Below, piece after piece: positions 35,464-47,054 of a stretch of DNA of 64,000 nucleotides. Within the stretch, counting starts at the first letter, position 1, and every line of letters starts with the position of its first letter. A model generated the notes under the pieces. That model had not been told where the DNA came from, searched no databases, and was given only the letters and a program-made list of their open reading frames with translations. The stretch covers positions 59,865,533 through 59,929,532 of the forward strand of contig NC_088780.1 in NCBI RefSeq assembly GCF_958450345.1, read 5' to 3'. Position numbers and translations under genes: made by a program. Origin of the DNA: Calliphora vicina (Eukaryota; Arthropoda; Insecta; Diptera; Calliphoridae).

Positions 35464-36755
35464 TTGGCCATTTAAGTATCATTTAAAAAAGCACTGAGAA
35501 ATACATTTTCGTATTTAAATAGAACTTTAAAATAATTCATATTTAAATACGAAGTCAAAAAATGGCCCTAAGTGTATTCTAAATAATGATGAGGTTTTAT
35601 TTTTCAAGTAAATAAATACAGAATACGCCTTTTAATGACACTAAGATAAGTCGAAAAGTAAAATCATTAGATTGAAGCTAATTTGAACTGAAATCTTGAA
35701 GCTTTTATTTTTACCATACTTAGCGAACGATCCTCGTCCTTACACAAATATAACAATATCTATTTGCTTAGGCTTACAATAGAAATAATAAAATGTCTAC
35801 GAAAAACTAAGGCAGAATAAAAATATAATACATATCAAAAAAGTACAAATATTAGAGAGACAAAAAAAGGGAAAACTTCCAAATAAACATAAATAAAAGT
35901 CTAGATGGAAACATTTACATAAATGCACAGTTCAAATTCACATAACCCTTTGAGAAGACGACACATGTTGTAATATCCTTATGTTGTCGGTTGTTCCTTT
36001 CGGTTGTCACTGCGTATAAATTTTGTTTACAAAAGTTTAAATGATTGTGTTCTTTGCATAAGCACATACATTCTTAAGTATAACGTCATATAAATGTACT
36101 CATATGTATGCCTACAACTGTGTCTTTGGCAGTCAGACATGGTGCTTTATGTCGTTTCCGTTTTGTTTTCATAAATAGCAAACTGATTCTGAACATTTTG
36201 GATACAATTAAATACACATTTGCGGTGAAATTTACGCATTTTTATGCGAGCACCAATCAACACAAAATTATGGTAATACACAACCATATTTTTACATTCC
36301 CACTGTTAAGTTCTTATATATTTTATCTCGACAATACTTAGTTTAGAATGTGGCAATTAAAAATTTTGAGTTAAAATTATAAACTAATGTGCTGCGTTCA
36401 ATGGGAGTGAAGTGTAGCAAACAGAAATTTTACATACAAATAATATTTATCTTCATACACACACATCCACGTAAAAGTATAAACGTGTAGACTTGTAAAA
36501 TGTAACAACGACACAAATAAGAGTTTTTGTCACCCATGTACTTGTATAAAGTTTTGCCAAGAATTGTGAAAAGTTAACAAAGAGCTTATATTCTTTTTAG
36601 GTCTACAATAATATAGGGAGAAAACAATAATTTTCTACAAGGCATCGGACCTTATCCGTTCCAAATGTGTTAAAACTTGGTACACAGCATCTTTATGGTC
36701 ATAGAAAATTTTAAGTTTCTCAAGTTTTTTTTTTAAATTCGCTTTGTTTTATCAA
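35464..36755. other. AT-rich sequence, nothing recognised
   Basis: Several short frames (for example 36108-36341) lack motifs or codon structure. Confidence 0.5.
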
Positions 36756-37260
36756 TATTACCTCTGCTGCGGGTAGTCACCTTTAGTCTTCGGGCACTGT
36801 GCAGGGGCTTAAGCATCCTAAGAATTACCATTCCCCATACCTCACAGCGACTGTCCACTATGTTAAGAGTGGATGTGGGGTAAATGACCATATTCGGTCG
36901 CCTAGCGATCACGACCTCAACTTGTTAGTTAGGGCGGCTACCAAATCTCTCACGGTCAGGGACTGTGGTTTGGGTTATCTATGCAATATTACCTTACCTA
37001 CTATCGTCTGTTGCCTATGTTAATGGTGGCTGGAAAGTACAATGTGGTTCTGTCAGTCCGAATGTTTTTGGTAAAACGAAAATCCAGGATGCGTCTGACT
37101 CACATTTAGTTGCATCCTGGTCTGTGCCTGACTCCAGAGGAGCGGCAGTGCATTTTTCTCACCTATGGTAGAGGTATAAACTGCAAAACTGTGTGACTTT
37201 CCAGCCTTACAAGAGCATATACTACTATATCTTTTCTTGCGCACAGGGACAGCCAGCCAA
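36756..37260. other. GC-richer island of unknown nature
   Basis: A stretch of about 500 bp is clearly less AT-rich than all its neighbours, with sequence such as CTGCTGCGGGTAGTCACC, GGTCGCCTAGCGATCACGAC and GACTCCAGAGGAGCGGCAGT. All frames are interrupted, with no recognised protein motif and no inverted termini. It could be an untranslated part of a retrotransposon or transferred repeat DNA; I cannot tell which. Confidence 0.45.
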
Positions 37261-37904
37261 CCAACTTGTTTTAAATATTTCCCTAAATTACAATTATCTT
37301 GATTGTCCACTTCTGAATTTTATATATGTTTTTAATCGTGGAATGGCTCATATGTAAGGAAATCATTGGCAAATGGAACATATATTTTTTGAGATATCCT
37401 TTACTCAAGGGAAATTTTCAATTCTATATCCTGTTTTGATAAGAAACTGATTTCTAGAAAAAAAAACTTTAAAATCTATGATTCGTTAACTTTAATATTA
37501 GATCAAAAATTAAAAAATCTGACTAATAGTTCTAAAGTTATTAATAACCAGTTTTATTTTTTGAATTTTGGACTCATCTATTAATTTAAACCTATATAAA
37601 AACCAAACTAGAGCAAAATTCGAAATTCTAAAGAACTTTTAATTTTGTTTGTCCAAATAATATCGAATGCTGAAGAGTTCAAAAATATTTATCGACGTTT
37701 TTCATTTCGTCATTATAAAATGTGACCTTTTACAAAATAATCATTCATAGGCCCGGCCCGTTTTCTCAATGTATCGACAAACGCCCTGTTACTAAATGTC
37801 GACATAAATTTATTAGGCCGATAAACTGTCCGTTAACAATTTTGGTTTTTTCAATTTACCGACAAAAAACATTATTTCCAGTTGGCAATACCTAAAATAG
37901 ATGT
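37261..37904. other. AT-rich sequence, nothing recognised
   Basis: No motif-bearing frame or clear inverted repeat was seen. Confidence 0.5.
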
Positions 37905-38245
37905 GAAAGTTGAGAACCCTACCTTCAGGTGACAAAATGTTTACATAAATCAGCTGTTTAATGTGGCCATCTACAGCCGGAATCTTTTGAAAAATTCAAT
38001 ATCTTGCATGTCTGCCAGGTAGTTAGGCCTGACAAGATAAACTCTTTCAGCATTCACTTGGAACTCATGTTCTTCGAGTTCATCCTCCATCAAATTAATG
38101 TTAATTCCTCTATTAAGCGTTTTTTTATAAAATCTATTTAATATCGTTTACAAAAACACTAACACACAAAAACTTTGAACAGCAGTCAGCTGATTGAATT
38201 TATCTGTACGATAAATAATTGGCAGATGAGGTCGGGTTAGCTTTG
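37905..38245 (-). mobile_element. Internally deleted PIF/Harbinger-like element
   Basis: Imperfect ends are suggested by CCCTACCTTCAGGTGACAAA near 37919 and the inverse CCCGACCTCATCTGCCAATT near 38237, with CAGCTG close inside both. The coding fragment at 37971-38090 identifies the family. No 3-bp duplication could be confirmed. Confidence 0.45.
37971..38090 (-). pseudogene. PIF/Harbinger transposase, N-terminal fragment
   Basis: A 39-residue frame begins M-E-D-E-L-E-E-H-E-F and ends Y-L-A-D-M-Q-D-I-E-F-F-K-R-F-R-L before a stop. R-V-x-x-V-R-P-N-Y and the F-x-x-R-F-R-L stretch are characteristic of the start of HARBI1-type DDE nucleases. The whole catalytic region that should follow is missing; the stop is followed directly by terminal sequence (CAGCTG, then GTCACCTGAAGGTAGGG). 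This fits an internal deletion. The frame stays open a few codons upstream of the chosen methionine. Confidence 0.6.
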
Positions 38246-38995
38246 CGATAGAATAGAAGCAAATGAGCATAATAAGATTTTTCTCAGATATTTTAGATAT
38301 TTTACATAAGTATAAACCGAAATTAGTTATCAAATTTTGTGTTGATTAGGTCAAAATTTATCATAATCTTATATGTTATGGAAAATGTCTTTAACACCTA
38401 GCCATCGATAATATTAACCAAAAAATAAGCTTTATGTAAGAAATAAATGTTTAAATCAACAGAATGTAAAATGTACCACAATACGATCTCGATTTGCGCA
38501 ACCGATAGGAAATTAGAGGCGTTCCAACTATCAAATTGTAAAATACATCTATTATTAAATGGTTGGTCATTTTCATATACCAAGAAAGTCATAATTAAAA
38601 AAGGACTTTATCTCATTTAAAAAAAATAAAAAGATCTATTGACAAATGAGTATTTTCATATTGTAGCTTTCTATTGGGATCAAAGTTTGTGGGTAGGTAA
38701 AGAAGCGTTCGAAAGCATGAAATATTTGACACAGCAAATGTTTTTCACGAAATTGGTAAAACCAAGTACTCATCAAATGTTATCCAAATCGAAGAATATT
38801 GGTAAAATATTTATGAATACGAAATTATACAGTTACTTTTGAGTATTTGCACGTTTGTGTACATGTGTATTTAGATGTGCATAAATATGTTGTTTTTCAA
38901 GCTAATTTAAAACTCGTTTGCCACATTTATGAAGAGAATTTTGAAAAAAAAATTTATATTGTGCATATCTAGAGAAAAGAACCATTTAAACCATA
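38246..38995. other. AT-rich sequence, nothing recognised
   Basis: A 67-codon frame at 38639-38842 shows no known motif. Confidence 0.45.
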
Positions 38996-38997
38996 TA

Positions 38998-40473
38998 TCG
39001 AGCCCTTAGCGCCAAATTATCGAACGCGACATTTTTAAAATTTTTGTTTTATTGCAGAAATTAAAATTTTATGGGCCGACTGATGTTTTAGCGTTCTTAG
39101 AATATCAAAATTGGTAATAACATCCAAAATATAGGGGGTAAGATTTTATCGTAAGTCAATGTTTATATTTCACAGTAATCAAATTTTATCGTAAGCGACA
39201 CACAGTGGTATAGAAAAAAAGAGGGAAATAAATCTGTAACTTCTAAATGGTTAGATTAGTTTGAATGAAATTTCACACGCGCAAAGAAGAAGTGTTGTCG
39301 AGTTTAAGTTTTGAACGTGGAGCTCATGGGCGCACCAGGGGCGTGACCAAGGGCCCTCAAAATAGGACACCTCGGGTATGTTACATTTTTAAAACGATAT
39401 TATTTCTTGGTTTGAGTTCCGATTTCAAAAAAATTATACATATAGAATCTTCTCATCGAGCACTACAAAAAACTATCAATTATCTATTATAGCTTAGGAG
39501 ATATTCGCATTTGAAAATTAAATTTTCAACATTTTTACCCACCCTACTCCAGTTTTTTGATAACAGCGTATTCAAATATTTCCCGATTTTCTCCAGTTTT
39601 CCTTTATTGGACTAACCACACATGTATGTGTCAAATGGAAAAAGAATTGTTTAAAAATAATGACTAAGTCCAAAGTTATATGCATTTGAATTTAAAAAAT
39701 TTTAAAAAGGCGATTTTTCGCTATTTTTTTGGGAAAAAATAACTTTTTTCTTTTTGAGTTATCACAAAAATTTTCTAAGAGGATGTATAAGGAATTTCTA
39801 CTTTCTGAAAGCTAAGTTCTCATAAAATATTTTCAAGGAAAACAAATTTCAAAATTGTTGTTACCGAGGGGACCAGGTCTTTTCAAAAACACCTATTTTT
39901 TATGTAAAATAATATTTTAGGGCAAAAAATCTACAATCGCGTATCCGATATCAAAATATAATAACCGCTTATAGGTGGCTGAATATGTTTCTAATTATTT
40001 TGTAAAGGGTCCCAATAACCCCGACCCTGGTATGGATATTATAGCCAAAAAACTAAAAAATACAATTTTTGGAATTTTTCGACACTTTTTTGGAAATTGC
40101 GGGATTGCTGATAATAAATTGCAAAATTCGTTTTTATTTTTCCATTTTAAATAGAAAAATCTACATAACTGTGAAATTTCATTAAAAACTATTTATAAAT
40201 AAAAATTTTATTTCAATTCGAAAAATGTTTATCTATGCAAAAATTCAATAAAAAATATTTTTTGTCATATTTTTCAATAAAGTATTCCATGAATTTTTAA
40301 TTGTCAAAAGTTATAAATATTTTTGAAAAATAGACAAATAGCTTGAACGAAATTATATTATAACGCATCATAACATTTTTAATTCAATGTATAAATTTCA
40401 AAATAATCAAAAAAACCTTCTCCTGTAAAATTTGTGTTTTGTCGCTTACGATAATTTGGCGCTAAGGGCTCGA
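38998..40473. mobile_element. Inverted-repeat element with TCGAGCCC ends
   Basis: The left end TCGAGCCCTTAGCGCCAAAT and the right end ATTTGGCGCTAAGGGCTCGA are exact inverses, bordered by TA (38996-38997, 40474-40475). Subterminal ATTATCGTAAGCGACA motifs occur at 39022, 39143, 39185 and inverted near 40440. A CACAGTGGTATAG terminus starts at 39201 right after such a motif (flank CGACA), so a Transib-like piece is probably inserted inside. Confidence 0.65.
39201..39380 (+). mobile_element. Transib-like left end inside the 38998-40473 element
   Basis: It begins CACAGTGGTATAGAAAAAAA and continues GGGAAATAAATCTGTAACTT then CTAAATGG, the same pattern as the 35458 end. It also carries GGGCCCTC...CACCTCGGGT. 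The 5-bp flank is CGACA. The right boundary was not resolved, so the listed end is the limit of visible family similarity. Confidence 0.5.
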
Positions 40474-40499
40474 TATGTTTCATCAATATTGGTGGACAT

Positions 40500-42609
40500 T
40501 AGGGTGGCCCTTAATAAAAAAAGTTGGATTTTGGTCATTCTCACCCTCCAGTTTGGTGAACATTAGTAAAAAAATCATCCTGAAAAAATTTTAGGTAAAT
40601 CGGTTGGCGATAAGACGTGCCGCAAGCCCTCTGAAGTTTTGAGATGCATTTACAAGGGGAAAAAATGCATTTTTTTTCAGTTTTTGTAAAAATTTTGCCA
40701 TTAAAAAATTACTTTTGTAATTTAATTTAAAAGAATCGAAATGTGTACGTAATTATCGTTCTAATGAGATATAAAAAACAGAAATCGGTCAAAAAATGTT
40801 AATGTTATTAAAAATTCGCCAGGCCATTAACGTGTCTCAGGCCACTATAACAAGAAATTTAGGAACAAAATTAACATATTTTGAGAAATATTAAAATAAA
40901 AGCTAATTTTTACTTAAAATATGTCCATATTTACTTGTATATGAGTTTTTGTCTTCGTAGGATACCGTTAACCTATTCTTAGGTATGAGCAAAAAAAATA
41001 AAATTTTTTAACGGCAGTTTCAAAACTCCATTTTCAAATTTTTAAAAATTTTGTTAAACAAATTTCAGAATTTTTTGATCATCTCATTGGGATTTATTAA
41101 GTATATAATAGGGAACAAAAATGTGAAAAAAATATGAAAATACCTCTTATAGTTTTTCTGTACCTGTGATTTAAATTTTGAAATTTTCGAGAAAAACCAA
41201 TTATTTAGCAATTTTTAGGCTAATGAGCTCTATTTCCTTACTCTTATGAATTTTAAGTAAAATCTATTGATAATATTATAGTCCAGATAATTCTAAATAT
41301 ACTCTGAAACTTTTACTAAAATCGGAAAACCTTAACCCTTAAATCGTGAAGGTCAAAGGTAAAATTTTTCAATACTTGGAATTTCTCTTGGAAAGATTTC
41401 GAAATGTTCGAAATGTTGTATATTTTTGGGCCGATTTTGATGAAACTCAAGAAAATATAACATAAACTCTAGGGTTTATAATAACAGCACAAGAATGGAA
41501 ATTAACGTTTAATGGCACTTGGGGTTAAAATTACCCCAAACTTTTAAAATCATAATTTTTTTATGGTTTTAGAAGTTTTGGGGTCATTTTAACACCAAGT
41601 GCTATATAGGGTTAATTTAAATTTTTCTGCTGTTTTTGTAAATACTAGGCTTTGTGTTATATTTTTGTTAAATTTCATCAAAATCGGCCCAAAAATATAC
41701 AACATTTCGAACATTTCGAAATCTTTCCAAGAGAAATTCCAAATATTGAAAAATTTGACCTTTGACCTTCACGATTTAAGGGTTAACGTTTTCCGATTTT
41801 AGTAAAAGTTTCAGAGTATATTTAGAATTATCTGGACTATAATATTATCAATAGATTTTACTTAAAATTCATAATAGTAGGAAATAGAGCTCATTGGCCT
41901 AAAAATTGCCAAATAATTGGTTTTTCTCGAAAATTTCAAAATTTAAATCGCAGGTACGGAAAAACTATAAGAGGTATTTTCATAATTTTTTCACATTTTT
42001 ATTCCCTATTATATTCTTAATAATGCGATGATCAAAAAATTCTGAAATTTGTTTAACAAAATTTTTAAAAATTTGAAAATGGAGTTTTGAAACTGCCGTT
42101 AAAAAAATTAAATTTTTTTGTTCATACCTAAGAATAGCTTAACGGTATCCTACGAAGACAAAAACTCATATAAAGTATATATGGACATATTTTAAGTAAA
42201 AATGAGCTTTTATTTTAATATTTATCAAAATATGTTAATTTTGTTCCTACATTTCTTGTTATAGTGGCCTGAGACACGTTAATGGCCTGGCGAATTTTTA
42301 ATAACTTTAACATTTTTTGACCAATTTCAGCTTTTTATGTCTCATTAGAACGACAATTACGTACACATTTCTATTCTTTAAAATTAAATTGCAAAAGTAA
42401 TTTTTTAATGGCAAAATTTTTACAAAAACTGAAAAAAATGCATTTTTTCCCCTTGTAAATGCATCTCAAAACTTCAGAGGGCTTGCGGCACGTCTTAACC
42501 CCAACCGATTTACCTAAAATTTTTTCAGGATGATTTTTTTACTAATGTTCACCAAACTGGGGGTTGAGAATGGCCAAAATCCAACATTCGTTTATTAAGG
42601 GCCACCCTA
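40500..42609. mobile_element. hAT-type foldback, 2.1 kb palindrome
   Basis: Ends TAGGGTGGCCCTTAATAAA and TTTATTAAGGGCCACCCTA are flanked by the 8-bp repeat GTGGACAT (40492-40499, 42610-42617), which fits nTnnnnAn. Almost the whole length is two inverted arms of ~1.05 kb meeting near 41555. Examples are CCGCAAGCCCTCTGAAGTTT near 40621 with its inverse near 42475, and AGTATATTTAGAATTATCTG near 41815 with its inverse near 41285. No coding frame was found. Arm fragments recur at 52300-52640 and 55046-55200, and its 40680-40835 part is shared with the 11376-11796 MITE. Confidence 0.85.
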
Positions 42610-42649
42610 GTGGACATACTTAAATGTGTACTACAAAAAAAAAAACGTG

Positions 42650-42810
42650 TGGCATATTTCTATGTAAGATTAGGATGGACAATGAATGTATGGAAAAATT
42701 TAAAACTCATCTGTTTCAAAAAAGTAGGCCAGTTTTGTGTGAAGTTAGGATAAAAAAATTTGTACAAAAGTTTGAGCTCGATCGGTTAAAAATTGGCTTG
42801 ATCGGTTTGA
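42650..42810 (+). repeat. Half-arm of the 11376-11796 MITE family
   Basis: CATCTGTTTCAAAAAAGTAG, GAGCTCGATCGGTTAAAAAT and TTGG match the left arm of that MITE. The other arm is missing. Confidence 0.55.
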
Positions 42811-43052
42811 AATTGATAGAAAAAGGCTCGTAACTACCCAGAAGTCACCCCTAGGGAGGTGTGTGATCATCCCTCATTATTTTTGTATCCCCAATATTTC
42901 TCTAGAACAAACTTACCCTCTATCTCCAACGCTTCAAGGTGTTTCCATAAAAAATAAAAATAAATTTCACGAAAATTTTCCAAAATTGAAACCCAAAATA
43001 TATTTGTACAATTATTGCAATAAAATAATATTATTTATGTATAACATAATTA
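42811..43052. other. AT-rich sequence, nothing recognised
   Basis: No feature was seen apart from partial overlap with chance frames. Confidence 0.4.
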
Positions 43053-43160
43053 TTAATGCAATATTAAATTGCTTTTTTCATAACTCGGATATTGTTTGCG
43101 ATAATCACCGACAACTTGAATCAAATATAGCTTTTCCTCTTCGTTCCATGATTCCGGCGA
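43053..43160 (-). pseudogene. Myb/SANT-like DNA-binding domain fragment
   Basis: The minus-strand frame reads S-P-E-S-W-N-E-E-E-K-L-Y-L-I-Q-V-V followed by G-D-Y-R-K-Q-Y-P-S-Y, then stops. A tryptophan followed by acidic residues and a hydrophobic helix is typical of the first helix of Myb/SANT-like domains of fly transposons and transcription factors. A splice-acceptor-like TTGCAG lies about 20 bases upstream. Only about 30 residues are visible. Confidence 0.3.
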
Positions 43161-43424
43161 TATCGTATAAATTCAAGCTGCAAGTTGAAGTATAGTTTTC
43201 ACAGTTACGAAAGCGCTGAAGTCATCCGACTAAAATTGCTATTTACTTCTGCAAAATTAACCAAAATTTTTTTTATTTCGGATAGAACGTGCAACGGCTT
43301 CAGTTTCTTCATCTTTTTTAGTTTCTTCGATTCAGTAGATGATATGAATACATATTGAATAAATATAATAAAATTGTTCGTCTTCTACAATATTCAATAC
43401 TTACCAGTTGCTAAGGTATTAATG

Positions 43425-43590
43425 TCAATAGTCGCTCGTAATCGCCGCGGCGCGCCGTTGTTCTTCTGCCTCTTGTTCCAATTTACTCTTTTCAATACCT
43501 ACAAGAGTCATGTCAATGACAATCATGCTGCCGTGATTTATACCAGAAAACGAGCATTTCGTTTGCAGCCATTTTTGTAATTTTTTTTGT
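43425..43590 (-). other. Minus-strand open frame with donor-like site downstream
   Basis: The frame is more balanced in composition than its neighbours: W-L-Q-T-K-C-S-F-S-G-I-N, then a charged helix E-K-S-K-L-E-Q-E-A-E-E-Q-R-R. A consensus GTAAGT donor follows at about 43403 on the minus strand. It could be an exon of the same decayed gene as 43053-43160, but no known family was recognised. Confidence 0.25.
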
Positions 43591-44224
43591 ACCAGTTTGA
43601 TAAAATACACAAAGAAATTATGGTTTTTTCAAATTATATATGCAACAAAATATCAACTGTTTGTTTTAATTTCTTGCGAAAGAAGTGCTGCTTAAGGTTG
43701 ACAGATGTACATATTTCACATGTTTTCTACAATATGAACAGAGTACTTTTGCGAAATTATTTCGCATATATTTCATTCCAAATATGTTTATATGTAGTTT
43801 GACAGCATTTCGCACGAAATTTTGAACAGTACTCTTTATACGGCAATTTAGATCCCAACAGGTGCGGCATAACATTTTCAATCTAATAAATCTTGTGCTG
43901 TTGCGATCACAAATTAATTTTTTGTGGTAGATGAATTGAAATTCAAAAATTTTTAGGTTTCAAATGTTATATTTTCCTGGGCTACTGTTAGTTTTAACTG
44001 AAAAGAAGAACAATTCACTCTAATAATAATATAACTTTAAAATAACAGTGTTATTTTTTAATTTTTCGTGAGTTTGTATGTTTTAATTACAAATTACTAA
44101 AAGGTCAATACGTTTATGAACATAAAATAAGGTAACCAAAAAATATGAACTATAATAAGTATAAAGTATAAAAAAAAAAAAAATCCCCTAATAAATGTAT
44201 CACATTTTAGAGCTTCTACGCTTT

Positions 44225-44335
44225 GTTTACTTTTAAGACCAATCGAGCGCAAACTTTTGTCATTTTTTTTATTCTAACCTCATACAACACTGCCCTTCGT
44301 TTTTGAAAATCGAAAATAAAAAAATAAGGTCACCT
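44225..44335 (-). repeat. Half-arm fragment of the 11376-11796 MITE family
   Basis: GACCAATCGAGCGCAAACTT, ATTCTAACCTCATACAACAC and GTTTTTGAAAATCGAAAATA match the right arm at 11715-11800. Confidence 0.55.
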
Positions 44336-44555
44336 TAATGAATATGAAATGGAAATTTATTAAAAAGTGTTTATCCTTAAAATGACATTACCGTTGCAGA
44401 AAATATCGTTCAACCTAAGATACCACTACCAAAATAATTCAAATTAGCGTTAACTGTTAACCATTTCGAATTTTTAATCAACCTTGGTAAAAACGTAACA
44501 ATAGTTTCCCAAACACAGCCAGAATTAAACAGTACCTTCTTCACCGAACAAATTT

Positions 44556-45233
44556 ACGGCCATTTTCACAATGTACGATTATTTCATTTTAACCGGAAAA
44601 TTAACTAACTGTCGGTTTGTTTAACGGGGACCATTTAACCAACGGTTACCGATTTACGTTTCACCATCATTTGATTACTTAACCAAAGCATTCAGTAGAA
44701 AGTATGGCAATAATGCATACATTTGTTTACGAAAAATAGTGTAATGAAAGATTGAAATATAAAAAATTGTCTAAAAGACGGCATAAAAATTAATAGTTTG
44801 TGTTTTCTTAGTTGTATAATAAAAAAAACGTATAAAACTCAAAAATATTAAGGTACCTAACTGTAAAATTTACAGAACAAACTGAACAACAATTGCTGAA
44901 AACCAACAAGCAAAAGTGCACATTTGTTGTTTGGTTTGTAAGTGCAATATCCGGGTGGTATATGGATCACCCCGTGCAAAATTTACTTTTCTTCGCTTTA
45001 CACTTTTAAAAATTATAAATATTACAAAAATATAAATGTTTTTCCATGTTCTTTTATTATATTTCTTACAATTAAGATGCTAACCGGCGAAATTTGTTCG
45101 GTTATATTTAACAGCAACTTTGTTGTTAAATAGTGTCAATTAAGAATTAATCGTACATTGTGAAATTCAAATTAGCCTAACTTGCGGTTAAAGTTCACGT
45201 TAACTTTTAATCGTACATTGTGAGAATGGCCGT
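44556..45233. mobile_element. MITE with ACGGCCATT ends
   Basis: ACGGCCATTTTCACAATGTA then CGATTA at the left is matched inverted by TAATCGTACATTGTGAGAAT then GGCCGT at the right. Inner GGTTAA/TTAACC motifs abound. A target duplication was not resolved. Confidence 0.6.
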
Positions 45234-45650
45234 TAATTTCATTTTATTTATACAGTACATATGTAAGTTAGTAAATACACGCACCGCAAATATATATATA
45301 CATATGTCTTAAAGATGATGATCAAGTAGTGGCAATGCTGTGGATAATTAGTATGGTTGTCAACCTTAACATTGGTTTAGTGAAAATAATTATGACATAG
45401 TAGCAATGTTATAGATATATGAATATTAAGAGAGTTGATACAGGAATGGAGAAGTTGATACATTGGCACATTTTTTTATACAATTTCATATTACAAACAG
45501 TGCACATACTTCTTAAAAATAAGCAAAATCAAGCAGAAAGTTATTGATGATTCGTAAGCACAACATATCACTGTAATTTTGTGCGTTTTTGGTTCATTGA
45601 AATCGGTTGAAAGTTTGTAAGTTATATACTAAATTCTTTTATAAAAAGTT

Positions 45651-47054
45651 AAAATCAATGGCCCATAATCATAGTCAAACACTAAAGTCGGTTCTTTTTA
45701 GAAACAACTTTAAAATAAAAACCTGCTTTTAATTATTTTGCAACTAGGGTTTTTAATTTCCCGACCTTTTTTGATTCCCGGGAATCGGGAAATTTTTTTC
45801 TACATTCCCGGGTACCCGGCTATTCCCGAAATATATAATGATACTGTAAATTAGGAATATTATAGCCAAATTTAATATAAAAACTTAGTGTTATAATTAT
45901 TAAATATCAGATCTACGAATTTATTAATAAAATTTGAGCTTAATTCACTAAAATCTTAATCCGTAATTAAAAAATGTCAGCCTTTTATTCCATAAATCCC
46001 TTCCTAATACTATTTCTTTTTTTTTTGATTCATTCCAAAGCCTTTGTTTAAACTGAATTAATTTTAAAGTTATTTAATAACAGAATTTATTCAAACTTTG
46101 AATGATTAAATTTTTGTTAAATCAAATCATTTCCAAAATTAATTGAAAAAATTGTCTTAAACCTTTTTGTACTAGATTTTAATTGAAGAAAAATTTAATC
46201 ATTTAATAAATTTTTTAAGCTATTTTGTTATGGATTTGAAAAAGAAATTTAAAGAAATTAGAATGATTCAATAAGAAATAAATTCTATAAATAATGAATT
46301 CTCTTTTTAAATTTTCATACGAAAAACCCCAGATAAATAATAATATTATTTATCACTGTTTTTTGTTAAAAAAAAGAGTTCTAACTTGTTTTCTATGTAT
46401 TTTCGTCAGTTTTTAATTCCCGGGATTCCCGACTAAAAATCCCGGGAATCGGGTAGTGAAAAATTGGCAAAATTCCCGGGAAATTTGTACCGGGAATTCC
46501 CGGGATAAAAACCCTATTTGCAACTTAGTCAAAATTAAAGTATATTTTAAATTGAACCGACTTTAACTGGGTGCCACCGCAATTGTAGAAAATGTTTTGA
46601 TACAATATACAACAAAATACAGACAAGTGGCAACGCTGAACAGCTGACATACAAAATTAAAAAGGTAAACAATAAAAGTAACCGGGACAACTAAAGAAAA
46701 AAAGTTGTTTGTTGTGGAAAAATGAAATATATAAGATGAATATCATAATTAGAATATTTTGGTACTAATTTTATTGATAACTGTTCAATAATTGCAAAAT
46801 CTCTACCAATATCTTGTAACTTAAACATTTTTTACTTTCTGCCGAACTTTTTTACTTGGTGAAGAACAGTTGATGCTGTTGTTAAACGAGTTAATAACAG
46901 CTTCAGCTAGTTTTATATTTAAAGTCGACTTCAACGTCAGAAGTATACTTTAACTTGTCTATGATAGACCTAAAGTCCACTCTTGAGTAAAGTCGAGTTT
47001 AATTCTCTTAAAGTAGTCTTTATTTCTGACTATGATTATGGGCCACTGATTTTT
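45651..47054. mobile_element. Inverted-repeat element interrupted by a hAT
   Basis: The left TGGCCCATAATCATAGTCAA and the right inverse TGACTATGATTATGGGCCA are near-perfect, and the match extends outward as AAAATCA/TGATTTT. Inner arms share AAAGTCGGTT/AACCGACTTT and AAGTATACTTTAA. The hAT at 45745-46516 lies in the left arm. Internal frames are not genes. Confidence 0.65.
45745..46516. mobile_element. hAT-type element rich in CCCGGGAAT motifs
   Basis: Ends TAGGGTTTTTAATTTCCCG and CGGGATAAAAACCCTA are flanked by TTTGCAAC at 45737-45744 and 46517-46524 (fits nTnnnnAn). GATTCCCGGGAATCGGGAAA and similar near-palindromes are concentrated at both ends (45773-45835, 46418-46505). No transposase was seen. 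Confidence 0.85.

Noticed and set aside
36799..37310. Frames in the GC-richer island as coding exons
   Set aside because: All six frames are interrupted and no protein motif was recognised.
43374..43881. Several overlapping frames on both strands as host exons
   Set aside because: No consistent codon structure; only the minus-strand 43425-43590 stretch is mildly gene-like and it is reported with low confidence.
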